Assembly (NCBI GenBank): GCA_903864375.1
Contig: CAIPFS010000285.1
Location: 1 to 8,522, forward strand
Origin: an uncultured Verrucomicrobiota bacterium
GTDB lineage: Bacteria; Verrucomicrobiota; Verrucomicrobiia; Limisphaerales; UBA9464
Direction of reading: 5' to 3'
DNA length: 8,522 nucleotides
Position numbers and translations under genes: made by a program. Positions 1-5,328 of the stretch are shown here, piece after piece. The notes beneath the pieces were generated by a model that worked only from the letters and a program-made list of their open reading frames with translations, was not told the DNA's origin and did not search any database. Positions within the stretch are counted from its first letter, which is position 1. The number at the start of each line of letters is the position of its first letter.

Positions 1-1004
1 ATCACGTCCTCTGAGGCGGCAGAATAAATGCCCTCCCGGACTCCGGCCTGGAATGCCTTTTTGACCCGTCGATCTTCGCCGGAATGGAACGTCAGGAAGC
101 AGGCCCGACCCCCCGGTTTCAAACAAAATGGCAGGTTCCGGAGCAAGGCATCGAGCGCCCCAAACTCGTCGTTGACCGCGATCCGGAGGGCCTGAAAGAC
201 CCTGCGGACGCAGTCATTGTCCGCCTCTCGTCCTCCGCTCAAACGATGCCGCCCGAGGATCTCCCGAATCTCGGATGCCAGGGCCTGGGTGCGGTCCAGT
301 GGCCTCCGATCACGGGCCGTCACCAATTCGCGGGCCAGCAGCGCAGCGTGGGGTTCGTCGGCGTTTTCTTCGAGAAGCAGGGCCAGTCGGTCCACCGTGA
401 GTGTCGCCAGCAACTGTGCGGCCGAAGGCGGGCGCTGTGGGTTGAGGCGCAGGTCCAACGGACCATCGGCTTTGAAGCTGAATCCCCGGGCCGGGTCATC
501 GATTTGCATCGAGGAGACCCCCAAATCCGCCAGGACGGCATCGGCACCGTCCAGGTCCAATTCGCTCAGCACCTGGGGCAACCCGGCAAAATTTCGCCGG
601 ACCGGAATGAAGATTTCAGGTCCGAATCCGGCATCGCGCACTCGTTGCGTCGTCCGGGGTTGCTCGACAGGATCAATGTCCAGTCCGATCAACCGCCCCC
701 CGGGACGAAGCCGTTCCAGCAATTCACGGGAATGCCCGCCGTACCCCAGCGTGCAGTCCACCACCACATCGCCCGGTTTGACGGCGAGAATCTCCACCAT
801 TTCAGTCAGAAGAATGGGTCGATGGGTTCCAGCCGGGGTTTTTCCGCTGGCGACCACTTTTTCAACTGTCTCCGGAAACAGTTCCGGTCGGTGTTCCTTG
901 TATTTTTCCTCAAACCGGCGCGGATTCTTCCCAGAGTACCGCACGCGCCGCTTGGGTCGCGGCACTTCACCTGGGGTAGTCCCGGGAGATGAGGGATCGG
1001 TCAT
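1..1004 (-). CDS. rsmH: 16S rRNA (cytosine-1402-N4)-methyltransferase RsmH (MraW), divergent N-terminally extended type; 3' end cut by window
   Basis: RsmH transfers a methyl group from S-adenosylmethionine to N4 of C1402 in the decoding centre of 16S rRNA. About 334 residues are visible and the C-terminus lies beyond base 1. The motifs are plain: DCTLGYGGHS (residues 83-92, SAM site), LDIDP (108-112), ADLGVSSMQIDDPARGFSF (159-177), FQALRIAVNDEF (270-281) and LTFHSGEDRRVKKAF (304-318). The canonical family starts almost directly at the HxPxLL segment; here that segment (HRPILL) begins at residue 61, after a basic extension with RYSGKNPRRFEEKYKE and TPAG. From memory, this extension and the FHSGEDR variant of FHSLEDR are typical of a second RsmH type known from Clostridia. 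ATG at 1004 is the only ATG before an in-frame stop at 1052-1050. No Shine-Dalgarno sequence is seen. It is divergent from the gene at 1382. Family assignment is very secure; the subtype is recalled, not computed. Confidence 0.95.
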   Translation of the reverse strand, partial: MTDPSSPGTTPGEVPRPKRRVRYSGKNPRRFEEKYKEHRPELFPETVEKVVASGKTPAGTHRPILLTEMVEILAVKPGDVVVDCTLGYGGHSRELLERLRPGGRLIGLDIDPVEQPRTTQRVRDAGFGPEIFIPVRRNFAGLPQVLSELDLDGADAVLADLGVSSMQIDDPARGFSFKADGPLDLRLNPQRPPSAAQLLATLTVDRLALLLEENADEPHAALLARELVTARDRRPLDRTQALASEIREILGRHRLSGGREADNDCVRRVFQALRIAVNDEFGALDALLRNLPFCLKPGGRACFLTFHSGEDRRVKKAFQAGVREGIYSAASEDV

Positions 1005-1381
1005 GATTCGCGGTTGACCGTAGCGGAGGATGGCCGGTCCGCCCAGCCGTCAACCGGTCGATCCATGGATTTATTCGGGCATCAGCGTCAGCGATGAAGT
1101 CAAACTCGCAGCCATCCAAGGGACGTTTTCAGGTAAGAGGATCGACTAGGAGAAATGACGTTCTTGTGCAGGGATCCCGTCAAAGAGTCGAAAAATCCAA
1201 CAGCAGTTCGATTCCCCAAAACCGCCGACTTCGCCCGCTGGAAGGGAAAATTACGACCAAAAACGCGGTTATCGCGACCAAACTGGAAGCATGTTCCGGG
1301 CCTGCTCACCAATCGGCTACGATTTTCACCTATATAAATTGATTGTTGATCCTAGGAAATATGCCGATTTTGCGTAGGCAT
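1005..1381. other. Non-coding spacer between divergent genes, probable promoter region
   Basis: This spacer lies between the rsmH start (minus) and the EXORDIUM-like gene (plus), so it should hold both promoters. It is visibly richer in A and T than the flanking genes, most of all at 1240-1390. Short open frames on both strands inside it (for example 1094-1342 plus and 1100-1312 minus) have no recognisable domain and look random. An 8-base inverted repeat (1011-1018 with 1049-1056, core GGTTGAC/GTCAACC) lies in the rsmH leader. A CGCG-GTTAT-CGCG mini-hairpin is at 1264-1276. No RNA gene or known riboswitch was recognised. Confidence 0.6.
1331..1338 (+). promoter_or_regulatory. Possible -10 element upstream of the EXORDIUM-like gene
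   Basis: TATATAAA sits in the most AT-rich part of the spacer, about 45 bases before the preferred start at 1382. The hexamer TATAAA (1333-1338) is close to a sigma-70 -10 box. No convincing -35 box lies 16-18 bases upstream, so this is only a candidate. Confidence 0.25.
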
Positions 1382-1383
1382 AT
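1359..1383 (+). promoter_or_regulatory. Inverted repeat over the start codon of the EXORDIUM-like gene
   Basis: ATATGCC (1359-1365) is perfectly complementary to GGCATAT (1377-1383), with an 11-base loop. In RNA this gives a 7-bp hairpin that pairs the first two bases of the ATG at 1382 and most of the only nearby AGG (1376-1378). It may lower translation, or be a dimeric repressor site in DNA. It also bears on the start choice, because ATG 1361 lies in the left arm. Confidence 0.3.
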
Positions 1384-2338
1384 GACGCATCAATCCAGAC
1401 TCTCTCACCTCATCTCCCGTTTTTCATGGCTCGGTTGCCTGGCGGTGGTTGGTTGGCTGGCCGGAATCTCCGTTGCGCGCGCCGACCAACATCCCATCCG
1501 TGTTGTCCATGAAATCAACAAGCGTGCGTTTCGTTCAGCTCCGACCGTGGGTTCGACGAATGCTGTTTCGAACCCGATCGCCTACTTTGGTGGCGAGCTG
1601 ATTCAGACCCCGGTCGTGTATGTCATCTGGTACGGCAATTGGAATTCGACGGATGGCTCTGACACCCCGGCGGGCCAGCAGATTGTCCGGGATTTCCTCA
1701 ACGGCATCGGAGGTTCCCCCTACTTCAACATCAACAAGACCTATTCGACCAACGGTTACAACATCACCGGGAAGGTCACTTTTGGGGGCGAGTACTATGA
1801 TTCCGGTTCTTCAGGCACCACTCTGAAAGACACCTCCTTCCTCACCATCGTCAATCATGCCTTGACCGTCGGAACGGCGACCAACAAGGCGCTCCCTTAT
1901 AATCCGGTGGGCATCTATTTTGTCCTGACTTCCGCCGCCAACATCAACTACACCGGTTTCTGCTCCCAATTTTGTGGCTGGCATTCGTCCGACTATGTCA
2001 ACGCCGGCCAGGCGCGGTACTCCTTCGTGGGCAATGCCAAAAAGTGCCTCAGCAGCTGCGCGGCCCAGTCCGTCGCCTCGCCCAATGCCAATCCAGGAGT
2101 GGATGGCATGGTTTCGGTCATCGCCCATGAACTGGAGGAAACCGTCACCGACCCCGAGATGGGCTGGTGGGATGCCGTCGGTTATGAAAATGCCGACAAA
2201 TGCGCCTGGACCTTTGGCAAGACACAGACCCTGCCCACTGGCGCCTACTACAATGTGACCCTCGGTTCCCGCAATTATTTGATCCAGCGCAACCTGATCC
2301 GGGCGGCCAACGGAAGTAATTATTGCGTCATGCAATGA
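1382..2338 (+). CDS. Secreted EXORDIUM / phosphate-induced protein 1-like protein
   Basis: This 318-residue exported protein resembles the plant EXORDIUM/PHI-1 family (Pfam phosphate-induced protein 1). Family landmarks are seen in order: VVYVIWYGNW in the first third, VGIYFVLTSA, FCSQFCGWH (Cys194, Cys198), YSFVGNAKKC, GVDGMVSVIAHELEE (His249 to Glu253), ENADKCAW (Cys274) and the terminal NYCVMQ (Cys315). The mature part has six cysteines, consistent with three disulfides outside the cytoplasm. Residues 1-34 form a signal peptide: a basic, polar start, the hydrophobic run WLGCLAVVGWLAGISV, then ARA before DQ. In plants the family acts in the cell wall and affects growth; its biochemical activity is not established, and the bacterial role is unknown. 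HELEE recalls a zincin HExxH but lacks the second His. In-frame alternatives are TTG 1343 and ATG 1361; 1382 gives the best signal peptide. It is followed by its own terminator, so probably monocistronic. Confidence 0.87.
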   Translation: MTHQSRLSHLISRFSWLGCLAVVGWLAGISVARADQHPIRVVHEINKRAFRSAPTVGSTNAVSNPIAYFGGELIQTPVVYVIWYGNWNSTDGSDTPAGQQIVRDFLNGIGGSPYFNINKTYSTNGYNITGKVTFGGEYYDSGSSGTTLKDTSFLTIVNHALTVGTATNKALPYNPVGIYFVLTSAANINYTGFCSQFCGWHSSDYVNAGQARYSFVGNAKKCLSSCAAQSVASPNANPGVDGMVSVIAHELEETVTDPEMGWWDAVGYENADKCAWTFGKTQTLPTGAYYNVTLGSRNYLIQRNLIRAANGSNYCVMQ

Positions 2339-2351
2339 CGGGGGTGTGAAA

Positions 2352-2380
2352 GGCCCGGCGCAGTCGCCGGGCCCTGTTTT
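2352..2380 (+). terminator. Rho-independent terminator after the EXORDIUM-like gene
   Basis: A perfect 9-bp GC-rich stem, GGCCCGGCG (2352-2360) with CGCCGGGCC (2365-2373), closes a CAGT tetraloop and is followed by CTGTTTT. It begins 13 bases after the stop at 2338 and should isolate the gene from rsmD. Confidence 0.87.
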
Positions 2381-2431
2381 GACGGTCGAAAGATTCTTCC
2401 GGTGGGTGCCCTGGCGGTTCATCCTCCTCTC

Positions 2432-3007
2432 ATGCGCATTATTGGCGGGGATGCCGCCGGACGGTTGCTGAAGGTGCCCGATGGCCTCGGGGTCAGGCCC
2501 ATGCCCGACAAGGTCAAGCTGGCGGTTTTCAACAGCCTGGGGGGTTTTGTAGAGGGAACCCGGGTCCTCGACCTTTTCGCGGGCACGGGTGCCTTGGGAC
2601 AGGAGTGCCTCAGCCGCGGGGCGGTTTCCCTGCTCAGCGTCGAGAAATCCGCCCGGCATGCCCGCTGTTACCGGGAGAATCTCGGCTCCAGTGGTCTCGA
2701 CTCGACCCGGGTCGAACTGCGCGTGATGGATGTCTTCACGGCCCTTCCGCAATTGGCAGCCACTGAACGTCGATTCGAACTCATCATCGCTGATCCCCCG
2801 TACGGCGATAAAAATGTGGGCCGACGCTCCACCTCCCTTGCCCAGAGGTTGCTCGACGAGAGTCACCTGCCCGGACTATTGATGCCGGACGGACTTTTCA
2901 TCATCGGCCATACCCGACGCGACACCCTTGAACTGCCTGCCGTCTGGAAGGAACGCCGGGTGTTGAAGCATGGCGACACGGTGATTCGTATCCTGGGCGT
3001 CACTTGA
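2432..3007 (+). CDS. rsmD: 16S rRNA (guanine-966-N2)-methyltransferase RsmD
   Basis: RsmD methylates N2 of G966 in 16S rRNA during 30S assembly, using S-adenosylmethionine. The 191-residue protein is close to the 198 residues of E. coli RsmD. It opens with MRIIGGDAAGRLLKVPDG and RPMPDKVKLAVFNSL, matching the family's N-terminal pattern of RIIGG...RPT..RVREALFN. The SAM-binding motif LDLFAGTGALG is at residues 46-56, and the N2-methyltransferase catalytic motif DPPY is at 121-124. The frame stays open upstream to GTG 2402, but the conserved family start at MRIIGG selects ATG 2432. No purine-rich ribosome site precedes it; the bases just upstream are pyrimidine-rich (CCTCCTCT). It lies 51 bases after the terminator of the previous gene and 37 bases before iscX, so it probably heads a transcript through iscX and ridA. 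In many bacteria rsmD adjoins coaD; that partner is absent here. Confidence 0.94.
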   Translation: MRIIGGDAAGRLLKVPDGLGVRPMPDKVKLAVFNSLGGFVEGTRVLDLFAGTGALGQECLSRGAVSLLSVEKSARHARCYRENLGSSGLDSTRVELRVMDVFTALPQLAATERRFELIIADPPYGDKNVGRRSTSLAQRLLDESHLPGLLMPDGLFIIGHTRRDTLELPAVWKERRVLKHGDTVIRILGVT

Positions 3008-3011
3008 CGCC

Positions 3012-3025
3012 CCGACCAGAGTCGG
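3012..3025 (+). other. Small hairpin between rsmD and iscX
   Basis: CCGAC (3012-3016) pairs with GTCGG (3021-3025) around a CAGA loop, five bases after the rsmD stop. No T-run follows, so it is unlikely to be an intrinsic terminator. It could mildly shape RNA stability or the spacing before iscX. Confidence 0.25.
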
Positions 3026-3044
3026 CGAGGAATGTCCATCCCAT

Positions 3045-3245
3045 ATGAAACTAACCTGGAAAGACACTGAGGAAATCGCCTGGGCACTCATGGATAAGTT
3101 CCCGGATCAGGACCCGCTCCGCCTGAGCTTTCCCAAATTGCACAAGATGGTGCTGGAGTTGGAGGAATTCAGTGACGCACCGGATGGTTCGAACGAAAAG
3201 ATTCTCGAAAATATCCAGATGTCCTGGTATGAGGAAAACCGCTGA
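3045..3245 (+). CDS. iscX: Fe-S cluster assembly protein IscX (YfhJ)
   Basis: This 66-residue acidic protein has the same length as E. coli IscX. It aligns along its whole length from memory: MKLTWKDTEEIAWAL against MGLKWTDSREIGEAL, FPDQDPLRLSF against YPDLDPKTVRF, ELEEFSDAP against DLEDFDDDP, then the shared SNEKILE and a W near the C-terminus. IscX binds iron and the cysteine desulfurase IscS and tunes the rate of Fe-S cluster building, so it is an adaptor rather than an enzyme. In proteobacteria the gene ends the isc operon; none of iscRSUA, hscBA or fdx is visible here. Instead it sits between rsmD and ridA, only 3 bases before ridA. A GAGG at 3027-3030 is 14 bases before ATG 3045, too far to be a clear ribosome site. 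Identity is secure; the local role is inferred. Confidence 0.93.
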   Translation: MKLTWKDTEEIAWALMDKFPDQDPLRLSFPKLHKMVLELEEFSDAPDGSNEKILENIQMSWYEENR

Positions 3246-3248
3246 TTC

Positions 3249-3647
3249 ATGAGCAAAACTGCCATTTCGCCAACCGGTGCCGCTCCGGCCATCGGACCCT
3301 ACTCGCACGCCATCCGCCTGGGGGATCTCCTCTTTTGTTCGGGCCAAATTCCAATTGATCCGGCCAATCCCTCGGGTCCCGTGCCCTCGGATGTCAAGGA
3401 GCAGACCCGAATCGTGCTGGAAAACATTCAGCGTATCTTGAAAAGCGAGGGGATTGATTTCCGGCATGTGGTCAAGAGCACCGTCTTTCTGACCAATCTG
3501 GCTGACTTTCAATCGATGAATGAGTTGTACAGCCAGTACTTTGTCGCGCCGTTTCCGGCCCGATCAACCATTCAAATTGCAGCTCTTCCCCGGGGAGCCA
3601 ACGTGGAAATTGAAGTGATCGCCTCCTACAGCGCTGTGGCCGCCTGA
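3249..3647 (+). CDS. ridA: RidA family 2-iminobutanoate/2-iminopropanoate deaminase
   Basis: RidA (YjgF/YER057c/UK114 family) hydrolyses reactive enamine/imine intermediates released by PLP enzymes such as threonine dehydratase, giving 2-keto acids and ammonia and protecting other PLP enzymes. The 132-residue protein matches the usual length of about 128. Family motifs are present: AIGPYSHAI near residue 15, LLFCSGQIPIDP, QTRIVLENI, VVKSTVFLTNLADF, the PARS segment with Arg105 (binds the substrate carboxylate) and the C-terminal VEIEVIA with Glu120, the position of the catalytic-water glutamate in E. coli RidA. It acts as a cytoplasmic trimer in known members. ATG 3249 follows the iscX stop by 3 bases, which suggests translational coupling. 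The family contains subgroups without deaminase activity, but the conserved Arg and Glu support the archetypal RidA type. Confidence 0.95.
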   Translation: MSKTAISPTGAAPAIGPYSHAIRLGDLLFCSGQIPIDPANPSGPVPSDVKEQTRIVLENIQRILKSEGIDFRHVVKSTVFLTNLADFQSMNELYSQYFVAPFPARSTIQIAALPRGANVEIEVIASYSAVAA

Positions 3648-3678
3648 TCATCACGCCGGTTTTCGAGCCGCATCACAG

Positions 3679-3705
3679 ACCTCCCGGTCTGCCGGGCCTG
3701 GAGGT
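3679..3705 (+). other. GC-rich hairpin between ridA and moaA
   Basis: CCCGG (3683-3687) pairs with CCGGG (3692-3696) around a TCTG loop, and the outer arms ACCT (3679-3682) and AGGT (3702-3705) can also pair, leaving a bulge at 3697-3701. No T-run follows, so termination is doubtful. It buries the GTG at 3704, an in-frame alternative start for moaA, which argues for starting downstream at 3782. It may also be an RNA control element in the moaA leader; it does not resemble the Moco riboswitch that I can recognise. Confidence 0.35.
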
Positions 3706-3781
3706 GGGTCCGGGGCGGCAGGACAATCTCGACCCCCACGACGGACTCGCCAGCCACGGGACCTTCTCCTATCGTGGACGG

Positions 3782-4855
3782 GTGAATGCGATCGCACCCC
3801 TCATCGACAGCCATGGGCGTGTCATGCGGGACCTTCGCGTGAGCGTCACCGATCGTTGCAACTTCCGCTGCCTCTATTGCCTACCTGAAACCGAGGAAGC
3901 CGCCCGATTTTACCGGACCAAGTTCGCCGCGGCTCCGGATGCAACATTTCCCCGGCTGTACCGCGATCCGGTCTGGAAGCCGCGTGCGGAAATCCTGACG
4001 TTCGACGAAATCGAGCGCATCGTCCGGCTGGCGGTCGGGCTTGGCATCGAAAAAATCCGAATCACCGGCGGCGAGCCGCTCCTGCGTCGCGGTCTGGAGG
4101 AATTGGTGGCCCGATTATCGAGGCTGGACGGTATCCGGGACCTGGCGATGACCACCAATGGGTTCCATTTTGGAAGCCGGGCTGAGGCTCTCCGGAAGGC
4201 AGGTCTTCAGCGGGTGAGCTTCAGCATGGATTCCCTCGACCCGGACAACTTCCGCCGGATGACCGGTCGGGATGGCCTGGCGGAGGTGATGGCCGCCCTG
4301 GATGCCGCCCGACGTTGTGGATTTTCACCGATCAAAGTCAACGCAGTGATCATTCGCGGGCTGAACGATCATGAGATCCCCGCCCTGGCCCGCTTCGCCC
4401 ACGAACGCCGGCTGGCTCTTCGGTTCATTGAATTCATGCCGCTGGACTCAGGCCATGCCTGGCAGCGGGAATTGGTGGTCCCCGTCCGGGAGATCCTGTC
4501 GACCCTGCAATCCGAGTTCGATCTGGTGCCGGTTCCATCCGCCCATCACTCGTCGGAAACGGCCCGCCGCTGGTCGTTTGCGGATGGAGAGGGGGAAATT
4601 GGCATCATCGCACCGGTCACCGAACCGTTTTGCGGGCATTGCAACCGGCTTCGTCTCACTGCCGATGGCAAAATTCGCACCTGCCTGTTCAGCGTCGTGG
4701 AGCACGATCTCCGATCCTGGGTTCGAGGCGGGGCGGGGGATGGAGAGCTGGAGGACGGTCTGCGCCGTGTGGTTCTTGGGAAGGAACTGGGCCATCGTAT
4801 TGGGCAGGCCGATTTCGCCCAGCCCGAACGGACCATGAGCTGCATCGGGGGTTGA
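3782..4855 (+). CDS. moaA: GTP 3',8-cyclase MoaA (molybdenum cofactor biosynthesis, radical SAM)
   Basis: MoaA with MoaC turns GTP into cyclic pyranopterin monophosphate, the first step of molybdenum cofactor synthesis. Seen in the 357-residue protein: LIDSHGRVMRDLRVSVTDRC at the N-terminus; the radical-SAM cluster cysteines Cys26, Cys30, Cys33 (CxxxCxxC); ITGGEPLLRR around 94-103 (SAM site); a C-terminal cluster with Cys284, Cys287 and Cys301 (C-x2-C-x13-C); and the terminal Gly-Gly that the family needs for catalysis. Between the first cluster and EILTFDEI there are about 34 residues, roughly 20 more than usual, rich in Arg, Phe and Tyr. The frame is open upstream to GTG 3704, but family alignment begins near GTG 3782. 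Other moa, moe or mob genes are not in the window, so the pathway must be completed elsewhere. It could be co-transcribed with ridA. Confidence 0.94.
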   Translation: MNAIAPLIDSHGRVMRDLRVSVTDRCNFRCLYCLPETEEAARFYRTKFAAAPDATFPRLYRDPVWKPRAEILTFDEIERIVRLAVGLGIEKIRITGGEPLLRRGLEELVARLSRLDGIRDLAMTTNGFHFGSRAEALRKAGLQRVSFSMDSLDPDNFRRMTGRDGLAEVMAALDAARRCGFSPIKVNAVIIRGLNDHEIPALARFAHERRLALRFIEFMPLDSGHAWQRELVVPVREILSTLQSEFDLVPVPSAHHSSETARRWSFADGEGEIGIIAPVTEPFCGHCNRLRLTADGKIRTCLFSVVEHDLRSWVRGGAGDGELEDGLRRVVLGKELGHRIGQADFAQPERTMSCIGG

Positions 4856-4957
4856 AAATCTCCAGCGGACCGTCATGCTACGGGATGCCCGGTCGCTCGT
4901 GTGAATTGCAAGCCACCGAGTTGTGGACCCGCTGTCGTTTTTGTCTGATGGATGCCT

Positions 4958-5299
4958 ATGCCGACCTATGAATACAGTTGCCGCAAGTGCGGCCATCAAT
5001 TTGAGTACAGTCAATCGATGAAGGCACCGGCCTTGGAGATTTGTCCGGCCGATGTCTGCCCCAAGAAGAAATGGGGGAAAGGGGCTGTCCAGCGGGGTAT
5101 CGGCGGAGGGGCTGGCTTGATTTTCAAGGGGAGCGGCTTTTATATCACCGATTACCGCAGCGAGGGATACAAGTCCGCTGCCAAGGGCGACGTTGAAAGC
5201 TCCAAGCCTGCAACGGAGACCAAAACCCCGGCCCCACCCCCTGCTCCCGCCAAAAGCGCTGAGAAGTCGTCCCCGGGTTCGGCGGCTGCCAAATCCTAG
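4958..5299 (+). CDS. FmdB family zinc-ribbon regulatory-type protein
   Basis: This 113-residue protein opens with MPTYEYSCRKCGHQFE, the signature start of the FmdB / CxxC_CxxC_SSSS family. A first zinc pair is Cys8 and Cys11; the second pair is Cys29 and Cys34. The second pair is spaced C-x4-C rather than the usual C-x2-C, and is followed by a lysine-rich KKKWGKG stretch. Then comes the conserved GGGAGLIFKGSGFYITDYRS (49-68). Residues 69-113 are a low-complexity tail of Lys, Pro, Ala, Ser and Thr, likely disordered. The family was named from a gene near formamidase and proposed to be regulatory; its molecular role is still unclear, perhaps binding nucleic acid or zinc. ATG 4952 is in frame two codons upstream, but the MPTYEY start favours 4958. 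It lies 102 bases after moaA and 29 bases before the next start, with which it may be translationally coupled. Confidence 0.9.
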   Translation: MPTYEYSCRKCGHQFEYSQSMKAPALEICPADVCPKKKWGKGAVQRGIGGGAGLIFKGSGFYITDYRSEGYKSAAKGDVESSKPATETKTPAPPPAPAKSAEKSSPGSAAAKS

Positions 5300-5300
5300 A

Positions 5301-5320
5301 CCTCCGGTTGAAGGCGGAGG
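5301..5320 (+). promoter_or_regulatory. Strong Shine-Dalgarno site held in a hairpin, before the gene at 5329
   Basis: GGAGG (5316-5320) lies 8 bases before ATG 5329 and is the best ribosome binding site in the window; it decides this start over the in-frame TTG at 5308. CCTCCG (5301-5306) pairs perfectly with CGGAGG (5315-5320) around an 8-base loop and so hides the site. The left arm starts 2 bases after the fmdB stop (5297-5299), so a ribosome finishing fmdB would melt the hairpin. This is a plausible translational coupling device; function is inferred. Confidence 0.6.
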
Positions 5321-5328
5321 ACCCATCC

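Noticed and set aside
84..1017. Two long plus-strand open frames (302 and 266 codons) opposite rsmH
   Set aside because: They lie antisense to a protein with every RsmH motif, and their translations are Arg/Ser/Pro/Gln-rich without any recognisable domain, as expected from GC-rich shadow frames.
1811..2866. 351-codon minus-strand open frame across the EXORDIUM-like gene, terminator and rsmD
   Set aside because: It runs through two well-supported genes and a terminator, has no recognisable motif, and is a by-product of GC-rich codon use.
4885..4971. 28-codon frame between moaA and fmdB containing CRFC
   Set aside because: No ribosome site, overlaps the fmdB start, and one short CxxC is not evidence for a gene.
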